A DNA stretch of 64,000 nucleotides from Acidobacteriota bacterium (GCA_016195985.1 JACPYP010000018.1:40427-104426); one strand, 5' to 3'. Shown: positions 1-8,684, counted from the stretch's first letter. The notes: generated by a model from the letters alone, not told the origin. A program made the numbers and translations.

Positions 1-646
1 GTAGATCGCTTGCGATTTTCAACCGTGAAGGCGTGTCCAAGTCGAAGAGGGTTTTCGGGGACAGGCCCGCCGGAAGGTCGGGGGCGGCGTCCTCACGGAT
101 CCGGATGAACTCGTAGAAGGACAGGGTGGGGATCGGGACCGTGACCCATCGCCCGACCCCGCTCTCCGAGAGGGCCTTCTTGGCAGCGAGGGTGGCCGAG
201 CCGGTAGCCAGGATGCGGTATTCGGGGTTCTGGTCCACCAACCCCTTCAAGCTCACGTCCCAGTCCGGACTGTAGTGGATCTCATCCAAGAGAAGAACGG
301 TGGGGGCCCCGGCGGGGTGGATGTGCTCGTGGTAGAGCCGCAGGATCTCCAGGATGTTGGGGATCTTGAGCAGTGGGTGCTCCAGGCTCAAGTAGAGGAT
401 GGACTTAGGGTCCCGGCCCTCCTTGATGTAGTCCTGGGCGATCTGCTGGAGGATGACGCTCTTGCCGACCCGGCGGGGCCCGCTGAGCATGACCGCTCGC
501 TGGAGCTTCGGGTGCTCCAAGAACTCCCGGCAGCGGTAGTAGGCGATCCGGCGGAATGGAGGGCTCGATGCAGGTCGGCCACCCCACCAAGGGTTGAAGC
601 CGTTGAGGACGCCGAGGAGTTCGTCGGAGGAAAGGAATGTCGCCAT
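1..646 (-). CDS. AAA+ ATPase of the ATP-binding/DUF4143 type, cut by the window edge
   Basis: The reading frame starts at an ATG at 646 and runs off the left edge, so only the N-terminal ~215 residues are visible. A Walker A motif (GPRRVGKS, residues 56-63) and a Walker B motif (LLLDE, ending near residue 122) are clear. They are followed by an ATGSA sensor-like stretch near residue 149. This order fits the widespread ATPases that usually carry a C-terminal DUF4143 domain; that domain would lie outside the window. Such genes are common on genomic islands, and their cellular role is poorly defined. The neighbouring integrase fragment supports an accessory origin. I am fairly sure of the ATPase fold and unsure of the function. 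Confidence 0.75.
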   Translation of the reverse strand, partial: MATFLSSDELLGVLNGFNPWWGGRPASSPPFRRIAYYRCREFLEHPKLQRAVMLSGPRRVGKSVILQQIAQDYIKEGRDPKSILYLSLEHPLLKIPNILEILRLYHEHIHPAGAPTVLLLDEIHYSPDWDVSLKGLVDQNPEYRILATGSATLAAKKALSESGVGRWVTVPIPTLSFYEFIRIREDAAPDLPAGLSPKTLFDLDTPSRLKIASDL

Positions 647-841
647 GGACCAAATGTTGAGACATTTCCGGTAAATATCAACAGTGTGGTGTGCATATTT
701 TCCGTATTTATCCTGGATTGGGTTCGTTTGAGCTGAAAATCCCCGGTTTCGCCTCCTGGATCCGCACTGGGGTGCACTCCAGGATGTGAAAGCCCTACTA
801 GGTGGTATGCAGGGGAAGACCCGGCAGTCACCGAGGGGTTC
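647..841. other. AT-rich intergenic stretch
   Basis: This gap separates the divergent ATPase and integrase genes. Positions 650-735 are clearly more AT-rich than the surroundings, as expected of a promoter region, and hold a short inverted repeat (AAATGT/ACATTT) next to the ATPase start. I could not fix convincing -35/-10 boxes. No gene is apparent here. Confidence 0.4.
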
Positions 842-1486
842 ATGGCGCAGTCGGGCTACAAGAACGGCTTGAAGAAGACCCACAAGGGCTTCTGGGCCTT
901 CAAGATCCGGGTGGGCCGGAAGACCAAGATGGGGACCTTCGTGACCACCCGGCTGGAGACGGCGAAGAAGCTGCTGGACCAGACCCGGGACGACCTGCTC
1001 CGCCAGCAGGAGGGTCTGGAGATCAAGCTCACCGTGGGGGAGGCCATGGACTACTGGCTGGAGAGCCGCTATGGCAACGCCAAGCACCTGAACCGCGCCA
1101 TCTACGCCTTCAACCGTGCCCGTCCGGTGCTTGGGCAGGTGCAGGTCCGCCGCCTCACCCAGGCGGACATCATCGCGTTCAAGCGCACCCTCCTCGAACC
1201 CGCTGATCCTGACTGGCGTCCGCTCGCGCCGACGACCGTGAACATCGCGCTGCGCTACCTGGCCGTGGCCATCAACTGGGCCGTGAAGAACAAGAAGATC
1301 GCCGAGAACCCCCTGAAGCAGAAGCCCTACGAGCCCGTGCCGGAGGACAACCGACCCTTCCTTGTCCGGGACGATGTGATCCCGTTCTTGATGAAGGTGG
1401 ATGCCATCGGCAACGCGCACCACCAGGTACGACGTGCACACGATCAGCATCGCGGAGGCCACCTTCACCCAGATTCAGACGGGTAG
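842..1486 (+). pseudogene. Tyrosine recombinase (phage-type integrase), N-terminal fragment
   Basis: From an ATG at 842 the product begins with an Arm-type DNA-binding segment (FWAFKIRVGRKTKMGTF). A SAM-like core-binding domain follows (about residues 60-165), with the typical LTVGEAMDYWLE start and the pattern TTVNIALRYLAVAINWAVKNKKI. The expected catalytic domain (Arg...His-x-x-Arg...Tyr, about 170 more residues) is absent. After residue ~193 the frame passes into unrelated, low-quality sequence and stops at 1486. I read this as a decayed integrase fused by deletion to other DNA. Its position next to the 3' end of a tRNA gene is the classic place for an island integrase. Confidence 0.75.
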
Positions 1487-1655
1487 GCCGGTGACCCTCC
1501 AGGGGCAGGGCTTCCCCGTTGAGGGCGTCATGGAGCAGGACGAGTGGTCCTTCAATTATGGAGCCCTGGGCGCCATTCGCGTGGTGACCGACACAGGCCG
1601 AGACGTGTTCGCGGGTGGCCTCTGGGACGCTGAGGCGACCGTCCACCGGGACTGA
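1401..1655 (+). pseudogene. Unrecognised reading frame overlapping the integrase break
   Basis: This frame overlaps the end of the integrase fragment and encodes up to 84 residues ending in ATVHRD. Its middle part (HTISIAEATFTQIQTGRPV and onward) has a regular beta-strand-like pattern. It looks like real protein rather than a shadow, but I do not recognise a family. The join near 1420 with the integrase frame suggests the tail of a different gene brought in by a deletion. It has no convincing ribosome binding site of its own. Confidence 0.35.
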
Positions 1656-1841
1656 AGGGGGTGACCGTGGGCGAGTCCGCCCATGCCCAGATCCACCACT
1701 GCTGCACCACCCCGGGTGGTGGGCTCTCTGGAACTGCCCCACAAATACACCACAACGGACGGGGCTCGGTGCCAAACAAAGGACTTACTAGCATCCAGAA
1801 GCATGGAACTGCACCCAGTTGCGCCCGTGGTTCTGGACGTG
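1656..1841. other. Non-coding stretch between element remnant and tRNA terminator
   Basis: No convincing gene is seen. The stretch contains a short perfect inverted repeat at 1705-1721 (7-base arms CACCACC/GGTGGTG, 3-base loop). It lies between the integrase remnant and the tRNA-His terminator and may contain the element's attachment region. Confidence 0.35.
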
Positions 1842-1875
1842 AAAAAGCCCCGGAGACTGATCATCTGCGGGGCTT
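1842..1875 (-). terminator. Rho-independent terminator downstream of tRNA-His
   Basis: Read on the minus strand, the stem AGCCCCG/CGGGGCT closes a 15-base loop and is followed by a run of T. It starts a few bases after the encoded CCA of the tRNA. The stem resembles the terminators at 3601 and 13321. Confidence 0.8.
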
Positions 1876-1881
1876 CTGTTC

Positions 1882-1959
1882 TGGGGCGGCTGACCGGACT
1901 CGAACCGGCGACACCTGGAATCACAATCCAGTACTCTAACCAACTGAGCTACAGCCGCC
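1882..1959 (-). tRNA. tRNA-His (anticodon GTG)
   Basis: The full cloverleaf can be folded by eye. There is a 7-bp acceptor stem with an extra encoded G at position -1 opposite C73, the identity mark of tRNA-His. The D stem is GCTC. The anticodon stem CTGGA/TCCAG holds loop TTGTGAT (anticodon GTG), and the T loop is TTCGAGT. CCA is encoded at 1884-1882. The 3' end faces the integrase fragment, which fits use of this tRNA as an integration site. Confidence 0.95.
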
Positions 1960-2067
1960 GTTGGACCACTCAGATTATCCTGGTCGGCCCGGGATGACCA
2001 GCGGGAACCTTCGGAGGACTGTGGTCATCGAACAGATACGCCGGGATTCCGGCACATGAGGAGTTCC

Positions 2068-3570
2068 ATGAATCATCAGGTGAAACAGGTTCTAGGGTTG
2101 TCGGCCTTCGCGGCCGGGTGCATGGCTCTGGGCATGGGTCTCAGCCACGGTTGGGTGGCGGCGGCCCAGGAAGAAAAGCCCGTGGTGGTGGACGCGAAGG
2201 GGCTTGACCGCCTGCCGCCCATCGCCGAGGTGGCTGAAAAGCTGAACCCCACCGTGGTGGCCATCACCAACACCAGCTTCGTGAAGAACCGCCGGGCCTT
2301 CGATCACCCCTCCGTTGGCGGGCAGGATTTCTTCGATTTCTTCTTCGGCCCCGGCGGGCCTCAGCAGCGGCGGACGCCCCGGGGCGGGGATGACGAGCAG
2401 CGCGCGGCCTCTTCGGGTTCCGGCGTGATCATCTCGGCCTCCGGCGAAATCCTCACGAACTACCACGTCATCGCCAGCATGGGCGGCGACAATACGCTTG
2501 AAGTCAAAACAAGTGATGGCAAGTCTTACAAGGCCACGGTGCTGGGCAAGGACAAGGAGCTCGATATTGCCCTCATCAAGATCGATGCGGCCCACCTGCC
2601 CTTCGCCAAGCTGGGGGAATCGGATTCCCTGCGCATCGGCGAGTGGGTGGTGGCCATCGGCAACCCCTTCGGCCTGGAGCACACGGTCACCCAGGGCATC
2701 ATCAGCGCCAAGGGACGCAAGCTTGATCCCGGCGTCAGCTCCTTCCTGCAGACAGATGCGGCCATCAACCGCGGCAATTCCGGCGGCCCGCTGCTGAACC
2801 TGCGGGGCGAGGTGGTGGGCATCAACACCGCCATCAACCCGGCCGGGCAGAACATCGGCTTCGCGGTGCCCATCAGCATGGTCAACCGTATTCTGAAGGA
2901 TCTCCGCAGCGGCAAGCCCGTGAGCCGCGGCTACCTGGGCGTGACGCCCCAGGACCTGGACCAGGCCTATCAGGAGGCTCTGGGCGCCAAGCAGGGTGTG
3001 GTGGTCAGCGCCGTGGAGAAGGGCCAGGCCGGGGACAAGGCCGGCCTCCAGCGGCTGGATGTCATCAGCGCGGTGGATGGCCAGGCCGTCAATAGTCAGG
3101 ATGAACTGGTGGCCGCTGTTTCTGGCCGCCGCGCGGGCGAGACCATCAAGCTCACGGTCCAGCGGGACGGCAAGACCCTCACCCTGACCGCCACCCTGGG
3201 CGACCGCAAAGCCATTGACGACCAGCGCCGCCGCGAATCCGGCGAGGAGTCGGAGGATGAGCCCTCCGCCAAGCCCCAGGGCGAGGCCAAGACCGTGAAC
3301 CTGGAGAAGACCTACGGCTTTACGGTGGAACTTGCGGATCCCAAGAACCGTCTCAAGGGCGTGGTGGTGACCACCGTGGATCCCCGCTCCCCCGCCGCGG
3401 AGCGCGGCCTGGCGCCGGGCGTGATCATCACGGAAGTGGGCCGCCAGCCTGTGAACAACCTGGCGGAGTTCAATGCCCAGGTGAAAAAGGCCGGAGGCCG
3501 CCCCCTGCTGCTCTTCGTCCAGACGCCGAATGGGAGCCAAAAGATCACCTTGGCCATTCCGCCCCGTTGA
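2068..3570 (+). CDS. Periplasmic serine protease, Do/HtrA family (DegP/DegQ-like)
   Basis: The 500-residue protein has a signal peptide or membrane anchor at its N-terminus, a trypsin-like domain, and two PDZ domains (about 280-370 and 410-495). The catalytic triad is visible: His133 (NYHVI), Asp166 (LDIAL) and Ser238 (GNSGGP). It would degrade or refold damaged envelope proteins in the periplasm. The ATG at 2068 is chosen because GAGGAG lies just upstream; an in-frame ATG at 2056 is less well placed. It is a single-gene unit ending at the strong terminator at 3601. The charged linker before the second PDZ (around residues 385-410) is typical of the family. Which paralogue name applies cannot be decided here. 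Confidence 0.93.
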   Translation: MNHQVKQVLGLSAFAAGCMALGMGLSHGWVAAAQEEKPVVVDAKGLDRLPPIAEVAEKLNPTVVAITNTSFVKNRRAFDHPSVGGQDFFDFFFGPGGPQQRRTPRGGDDEQRAASSGSGVIISASGEILTNYHVIASMGGDNTLEVKTSDGKSYKATVLGKDKELDIALIKIDAAHLPFAKLGESDSLRIGEWVVAIGNPFGLEHTVTQGIISAKGRKLDPGVSSFLQTDAAINRGNSGGPLLNLRGEVVGINTAINPAGQNIGFAVPISMVNRILKDLRSGKPVSRGYLGVTPQDLDQAYQEALGAKQGVVVSAVEKGQAGDKAGLQRLDVISAVDGQAVNSQDELVAAVSGRRAGETIKLTVQRDGKTLTLTATLGDRKAIDDQRRRESGEESEDEPSAKPQGEAKTVNLEKTYGFTVELADPKNRLKGVVVTTVDPRSPAAERGLAPGVIITEVGRQPVNNLAEFNAQVKKAGGRPLLLFVQTPNGSQKITLAIPPR

Positions 3571-3600
3571 ACGCCAAGCGGAAACGCTCAAGATGGCCAT

Positions 3601-3635
3601 GAAGGAAGCCCCGGGAATACCGGGGCTTCCTTCAT
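3601..3635 (+). terminator. Rho-independent terminator after htrA
   Basis: A perfect 14-base stem (5' arm GAAGGAAGCCCCGG) surrounds a 5-base loop GAATA. A short T-rich stretch forms part of the 3' arm. The stem is the same type as those at 1842 and 13321. Confidence 0.85.
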
Positions 3636-3676
3636 TCCGCTAGACTTGGGGGTTCAACCCAGCCTAAGGACCAGCC

Positions 3677-5416
3677 ATGGGCCAACGCCTTCTCCTTGTG
3701 GACAGCGACCGGAGCTTCCTCAAAGAGCACCAAGTCAGCCTGGAAGCGGCCTTCGATCTGGAAGTGGCCTCCTCCCCCGAGGGGGTGCTGTCCCGGCTGG
3801 AAAGCGGTGATTTCGCCGCCATCTTCATCTGCGTGGAAGTGGCCGACAACAAGGGCTACGCCCTGTGCTCGTCCATCCGGAAGAACGCCAAGCTGGATGC
3901 CGTGAAGATCGTCCTCATCAGCGGCAAGGCCACGGAAGAGGAATACCGTCGGCACCAGAGCCTCAAGGGGCGGGCGGATGTCTACCTCCACAAGCCCATC
4001 GCCCCCAGCGCCCTGGTGGCGGCCCTCACGCCGCTGGTGCCGGGCCGCGCCCTGGATCCCGACAATCCTTTCGGCGAGTTGGTGGATACGGAACTGGGTG
4101 ATGACTGGCTGGACAGCCTGAAGTCCAACCTGGACAATCAGGCGGCGGCGCCGGTTTTCGGAGTGCGTCCTTCCTCGCCGGCCCAGACTGCCCGCTTGGA
4201 CGCCGCTTCGGGAGACGTGCCGCCGGATTCCCGTCATATGAAGCTGCTGGAAGACCAGGTCGCCTCCCTGCACGAAGAAATGCGCCTCAAGGATCAGCGG
4301 CTGGCGACCACGGAACAGCGCCTTCAAAAGGCCGAGGCCGAAGCGCAACAGATCCAGCGCCAGCTGAATTCCGTCACCCTGAATTTGGATGAGCTGGAGC
4401 GCAGCAACCGGGAATCCGAAGCGCTGAAAACCCGCCTGGCGGAAACCGAGGCGGCGTTGAAGGCCCTGGAGGAAAGCCGTGGCCGCGAAGGCGAGAGCGC
4501 GGAGATGCTCAAGGCCCAGCTGAAAGAGGCGCTCACCGAGCGCACCGACCTCATCCTGCAGGTGGAATCGCTCAATCACCAGGTGGGCGAGAAATCCCAG
4601 CGGGCCATCGAACTCCTCAAGGAGCGGGACCGCCTCCTCCGCGAGAACATGGATCTGGAACCCTTCCGGGCCAAGGCCAAGGACTTGGAGGAGGCGCTGG
4701 CTGCGAAGGGGCAGGAAATGGGCGAGGCCCTCGCCGCCAGGGACCGCGACCGGGAGGCCGTCCTGGCCCAGAAAGAGGAGGTGGCGGCGGCCCTCCGCCA
4801 GGATCTGGAAACCGCCCAGAGCGCCCAGAAACAGCTGAACACCACCATCGAAGGCATGGTGCAGCAGCAGACCAACCTGGAGGCGCTCCACCAGTCGACC
4901 CTGCTGGAGTTGACCAACCAGGTGGAAAAGGTCCACCTCGCGCAGATGGAACTGGCCGGGCTGGAAGCCACCATGCGGGGCCAGGGCCGTGATCTGGCGG
5001 AACTGGGCCTGAGGCTGAAGCAGGTGGAAGCGGAGCGCGATGCGGGCCGCGTGGAACTGGCGGACCGGGAACAGAAGCTGCTCGCCGGGCAGGAGGTCAT
5101 CCATCAGCACCAGGAAGAGATCGTCCAGCTGTCCGCGCGGTTGAACACGGCCCGTCTGGATCTGGACGCCGCGAAGATCCAGCATGACGGAGAGCGGCTG
5201 GAGCTGATGAGCGGCCTCGATCAGAAGGACGCCGAGATCGGCCGCCTGCTGCGGACCCTGGGGGACCAGCAGGAGGCGCACGCCGCCCTCGACCGCGAGA
5301 AGCAGGCTGTCCACGGGCAGCTTGCCGAGCACAAGGACCGGCTTCAGAACCTGGATAGCCTGCTTCAGGACATCCAGGACAAACTGCGGCGCGGTTCGGA
5401 TCTGGCCAGGGGCTGA
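3677..5416 (+). CDS. FrzS-like protein: pseudo-receiver domain plus long coiled coil
   Basis: The 579-residue protein starts with a CheY-like receiver fold (about 1-120). Residues 9-11 (DSD) form the acid pocket, Ser82 is the switch residue and Lys106 the conserved Lys. The phosphoacceptor Asp is replaced by Glu54 (ICVEV), so normal phosphorylation is unlikely. After a linker, about residues 180-575 form an almost unbroken coiled coil rich in Glu, Gln, Leu and Lys. This layout matches FrzS of Myxococcus, a polarly localised motility protein with an unphosphorylated receiver. A role in cell polarity or type IV pilus motility is therefore inferred. It is close to, but probably not functionally linked with, the downstream membrane protein gene. 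Confidence 0.75.
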   Translation: MGQRLLLVDSDRSFLKEHQVSLEAAFDLEVASSPEGVLSRLESGDFAAIFICVEVADNKGYALCSSIRKNAKLDAVKIVLISGKATEEEYRRHQSLKGRADVYLHKPIAPSALVAALTPLVPGRALDPDNPFGELVDTELGDDWLDSLKSNLDNQAAAPVFGVRPSSPAQTARLDAASGDVPPDSRHMKLLEDQVASLHEEMRLKDQRLATTEQRLQKAEAEAQQIQRQLNSVTLNLDELERSNRESEALKTRLAETEAALKALEESRGREGESAEMLKAQLKEALTERTDLILQVESLNHQVGEKSQRAIELLKERDRLLRENMDLEPFRAKAKDLEEALAAKGQEMGEALAARDRDREAVLAQKEEVAAALRQDLETAQSAQKQLNTTIEGMVQQQTNLEALHQSTLLELTNQVEKVHLAQMELAGLEATMRGQGRDLAELGLRLKQVEAERDAGRVELADREQKLLAGQEVIHQHQEEIVQLSARLNTARLDLDAAKIQHDGERLELMSGLDQKDAEIGRLLRTLGDQQEAHAALDREKQAVHGQLAEHKDRLQNLDSLLQDIQDKLRRGSDLARG

Positions 5417-5421
5417 TCGCC

Positions 5422-6732
5422 GTGACCCTCGCCGCGGCCCTCGTTTGCGCCGCCCTCGTCCTCCTCAGCGGTTTCTTCGTCATGGCGGAATTCGCCGCCG
5501 TGCGCGTGCGCCTGACCCAGCTGGAGGCCTTGGCGGATTCGGACCCCAGGGCCCACCGGGCCTTGGAGGTGCACCGCGGCCTCTCGCACCACCTGTCGGC
5601 CATCCAGGCGGGCATCGTGCTTTGTGCGCTGGCCCTGGGCGCCGTGGGCGAAGAGCTGTTCAGCCACCCCTTCCGGGCCTTGTTCGGGTACCTGCCCTGG
5701 CCACGCCTGGTGCTGCCCTTCAGCACCGGCCTGGCCCTGCTCGTGATGACCACGCTCCACGTGGTGCTGGCGGAGCTGGTGCCTCGCAGCCTGGCCATCC
5801 GTTCGGCCCTGCCCTGGGCCCTGCGCACTGCCGGACCTCTGCTGGCCTGGTCGCGCCTGGTGCGGCCGCTCACCTGGGGCCTGACCAAGCTGAGCCACCT
5901 GGTGCTGGGGCTGTTCGGCGTCCGCCCCGATGCCGACGCGGAGGACCTGCTGCCTTCCGAATCCGAATTCCGCCGGATGCTGGAGCGCAGCCAGGCGGAG
6001 GGGCATCTGGAGCTGGACCGCAAGGAACTCATCGAGAACGTCTTCGATTTTAGCCGCCGCATGGTGAAAGAGATCTCCGTGCCCCGGGCCCGGGTGGTCT
6101 GCTTCGACCTGACCCGCAACCTGGAGGAAAACCTGGTCCTGGCCCGCACCACCCCCCACACGCGCATCCCGCTTGTGGAAGGGGACCTTGATCGCGTGGT
6201 GGGCGTCATCCACCTCAAGGAGCTGCTCTGGGCCATGCAGGATCAGGATGGCGCCGTGGACCTGCGCGAACTGGCCCGGCCCGCTTTCTTCGTGCCGGAG
6301 ATGAAGCCCATCCAGGGCCTCCTGCTGGAGTTCCAGCAGCGCAAGCAGCATCTGGCGCTGGTGGTGAATGAGCACGGCGGCGTGGATGGGCTGGTGACGC
6401 TGGAGGACGTGCTTGAGGAACTGGTGGGCGAAATCCAGGACGAATTCGACCGCGAAGCCATCCAACTGCGCCGAACCCGCGGCGGCGCCTGGCTGGCCCA
6501 GGGCAACGTGCTGCTGGAGCAGCTGGAAGACCACCTGAAGCTGAACCTCGTAACTGAGGCGGGCTCCGTGAGCCTGGGGGGCTTCTTCCAGGAGCAATTG
6601 GGCCGGGTGTTGCAGCCTGGCGACGAACTCCGGCTCCAGGGGTGGCGCATCCGCGTGCTGTCCATGCGCGGCCTGGCCCCTGGCCAATTCCTGTTGAAGT
6701 CCGTGCCGCCCGAACCCGTGGCTGATGCCTGA
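5422..6732 (+). CDS. CNNM/CorC-type membrane protein (DUF21, CBS pair, CorC/HlyC domain)
   Basis: A GTG start at 5422, five bases after the previous stop, gives 436 residues. The N-terminal ~190 residues hold several hydrophobic segments of the DUF21 type (LLSGFFVMAEFAAVRVRL is the usual opening). A CBS-domain pair follows at about 200-330, including ELVGEIQDEFD at its end. The C-terminus is a CorC/HlyC domain. The family ('hemolysin-like', YfjD/YtfL/CNNM) is linked to magnesium or cobalt transport or efflux across the inner membrane. Its end overlaps the next gene by 8 bases, implying co-transcription with the murU-like gene. Confidence 0.88.
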   Translation: MTLAAALVCAALVLLSGFFVMAEFAAVRVRLTQLEALADSDPRAHRALEVHRGLSHHLSAIQAGIVLCALALGAVGEELFSHPFRALFGYLPWPRLVLPFSTGLALLVMTTLHVVLAELVPRSLAIRSALPWALRTAGPLLAWSRLVRPLTWGLTKLSHLVLGLFGVRPDADAEDLLPSESEFRRMLERSQAEGHLELDRKELIENVFDFSRRMVKEISVPRARVVCFDLTRNLEENLVLARTTPHTRIPLVEGDLDRVVGVIHLKELLWAMQDQDGAVDLRELARPAFFVPEMKPIQGLLLEFQQRKQHLALVVNEHGGVDGLVTLEDVLEELVGEIQDEFDREAIQLRRTRGGAWLAQGNVLLEQLEDHLKLNLVTEAGSVSLGGFFQEQLGRVLQPGDELRLQGWRIRVLSMRGLAPGQFLLKSVPPEPVADA

Positions 6733-7570
6733 GCCGCTGGAGGGATTCCTGCTGGCCGCGGGCCTGGGCCTGCGCATGGGCCCCCTGAGCCGCTGCCTGC
6801 CCAAACCCGCCTGGACCTTGCGGGGGCTGCCCCTGCTGCAGTGGGGCGCGGAGGCCATGCGCCGCGCGGGCCTCGCCCGCCTGGGCTGCAATGCCCACCT
6901 TCATGTGGAGCGGCTCCGCGCCGTGGCCCAGGGCATCGAGGTCTGCGAGGAACTCCACCTTTTGGGCAGCGCGGGGGGGCTGCGGCACGCCCTGGGCCGG
7001 GTCGAATCCGAACTGCTCACCTGGAATGCTGATGTTTGGGCTGAGGCGGTGCCCTTCGCCCATCTGAGGGAGGCCCATCGACGCACCGGCGCCACCCTGA
7101 GCTGGCTGCTGGTGCCCCATCCCGGCGGTCCCTGGAATCCGGTGTGGATGGATGAGCGGGACCGCGTGCTGCCCAAGGGGGTGGCGGGACCCAAGGGCCC
7201 CTTCCACTTCACCGGGGCCGCCGCCTGGTCGCCGGAGGCTTTGGCCCTGCTGCCCGAAGGCTCCAGTGACGTGAATGAGGGGCTGCGGCCCCGCCTGGCG
7301 GGCACGTTCGGGGGGCACCGGGGCGTGCTGGTGGAGCCCTTCGCCTGGCGGGAGGTGGGCACGCCCCAGGCCTTGATCGAAGCCGCCGCCGACCTGGCAC
7401 CCGAACAAGAAGGCCGCCTGCCGGGCTGCTACCTGCATCCCGGGGCCCAGCCGGCGGGCCAGCTCAGCGGATGCGTCCTGGGCCCCGGGGCCGCCCCGCC
7501 GCCCGCCATCACGGATGCTGGCGCCCTCTGGTTCGAGGAGCATGGCAATCAGGTGCGGCTGCAGCTCTAG
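6725..7570 (+). CDS. murU: Sugar-phosphate nucleotidyltransferase, MurU-like
   Basis: The 281-residue protein opens with the nucleotidyltransferase signature (LAAGLGLRMGPLS...LPKP) that binds the NTP and metal. The WNADVW motif near residue 100 corresponds to the usual LVVNADxW metal-binding position. The next gene is a small phosphotransferase resembling AmgK. In Pseudomonas the AmgK-MurU pair phosphorylates N-acetylmuramate and activates it to UDP-MurNAc, bypassing de novo synthesis and fosfomycin. The pairing supports that role here. A mannose-1-phosphate guanylyltransferase-like specificity remains possible, since the folds are the same. It overlaps the upstream gene by 8 bases. Confidence 0.7.
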   Translation: MPEPLEGFLLAAGLGLRMGPLSRCLPKPAWTLRGLPLLQWGAEAMRRAGLARLGCNAHLHVERLRAVAQGIEVCEELHLLGSAGGLRHALGRVESELLTWNADVWAEAVPFAHLREAHRRTGATLSWLLVPHPGGPWNPVWMDERDRVLPKGVAGPKGPFHFTGAAAWSPEALALLPEGSSDVNEGLRPRLAGTFGGHRGVLVEPFAWREVGTPQALIEAAADLAPEQEGRLPGCYLHPGAQPAGQLSGCVLGPGAAPPPAITDAGALWFEEHGNQVRLQL

Positions 7571-7659
7571 GACCAGATCCCGAAGGCGATTCTGGACGCC
7601 GCAGACCAACTCCCAGGAACCGCGTGCCCCAGGGAGCCTCCCGGGAGTACTCTGGACAG

Positions 7660-8643
7660 ATGGATCTCCGCCTGGATCGCGCCCTGGAGCGTTGGAACCT
7701 CTCTTCCCCCCAGCCCTTGGCCGGAGATGCAGGGGCCCGCCAGTACATCCGGGTGGCCCATCCCCAGCTGGGCAAGGCCCTGGTGGTGCTGCACCCCCTG
7801 GACGCGCCGGACCAGCCGGACGACAGCTACTTTGAATTCCGCGCTCTCCAGGCTTATCTGGACCCCTTGTTGCGGGTGCCCACCATTCTCCAGAGCGACG
7901 ATGAAGACCGCTGCCTGCTGGTGGAGGATCTCGGCGACACCACGCTGGAGAGGCGTTTGGTGGAACATCCGGAAGAGGAGGTCGACTGGGCCCGGAAGGC
8001 CGGGTACCTCCTGGCCACGCTGGCGGGTCCCCTCACCCTGGGGGCGCCGGGCCATACCTTCTTCATGAACCGGGCCTTCGACCAGGCCAAGTTCGATTTC
8101 GAGTGGGGGTACTGCCGCCAGAACTTTTTCCAGGATTTCCTACAGAAGGAACCGCCCCGCTGGCTGGAACGGATGATGGAAGAGGTGCATGCCAGCCTGG
8201 AGACCCGCGCCCGTTTCTTCGTCCACCGCGACTTCCACGTGCGCAACCTCATGGTCCACGGCGACCGCCTGGTGGCCATCGATTTCCAGGACGCCCGCCG
8301 GGGCGCCGCCACCTACGACCTGGCCAGCCTCCTTTACGACGCCTACTGGGACTGGTCCCGCGAGGCGGGCCGCGCCATGCTGGAGCCGCTGCAGCAGGAG
8401 CTGGGCTGGAGCCACGAGGCCCTGGCGGAGGAGTTGAACCTCAGCGCCCTGCAGCGCAGCCTGAAGGCCCTGGGGACCTTCGGCCACCAGCTGGTGCACA
8501 AGAAGAAGGCCCACTTCGCCTCCGCCGTGCCGCGCACCCTGCGGCACTTGAGGGGCCACTTCCAGCGCATGAACCACCAGGACGGCGTCCTGGCCAGCGA
8601 GCACCTGCTGAGGCTCGCCGAGGATCGGCTGCTGAAGGGTTAG
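7660..8643 (+). CDS. amgK: Aminoglycoside-phosphotransferase-fold kinase, AmgK-like (amino-sugar kinase)
   Basis: The 327-residue protein has the APH/choline-kinase fold. The catalytic loop HRDFHVRNLMV (about residues 189-199) and the metal-binding IDFQDAR (about 207-213) are clear, and LVEDLGD marks the hinge region. These match AmgK, the anomeric kinase for N-acetylmuramate/N-acetylglucosamine. Location directly after a MurU-like gene supports peptidoglycan recycling. The ATG at 7660 is chosen because homology begins there and GGGAG lies upstream; longer in-frame starts reach back into the previous gene. The 89-base gap to the upstream gene holds no gene. Confidence 0.78.
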   Translation: MDLRLDRALERWNLSSPQPLAGDAGARQYIRVAHPQLGKALVVLHPLDAPDQPDDSYFEFRALQAYLDPLLRVPTILQSDDEDRCLLVEDLGDTTLERRLVEHPEEEVDWARKAGYLLATLAGPLTLGAPGHTFFMNRAFDQAKFDFEWGYCRQNFFQDFLQKEPPRWLERMMEEVHASLETRARFFVHRDFHVRNLMVHGDRLVAIDFQDARRGAATYDLASLLYDAYWDWSREAGRAMLEPLQQELGWSHEALAEELNLSALQRSLKALGTFGHQLVHKKKAHFASAVPRTLRHLRGHFQRMNHQDGVLASEHLLRLAEDRLLKG

Positions 8644-8684
8644 CCTCCGGCCGCATGATGTGCAGCCAACTCCCAGGAGTTCCC

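Noticed and set aside
1272..1924. Overlapping minus-strand frames opposite the integrase remnant
   Set aside because: They cross the tRNA or its terminator and have no coding character.
2092..3600. Long minus-strand open frame opposite the HtrA gene
   Set aside because: It lies antisense to a clear protease gene, is His/Gly/Ala-rich in the way GC-rich shadows are, and shows no domain.
3632..5332. Long minus-strand open frame opposite the coiled-coil gene
   Set aside because: Its Leu/Gln/Phe-rich product mirrors the codon bias of the coiled coil on the other strand.
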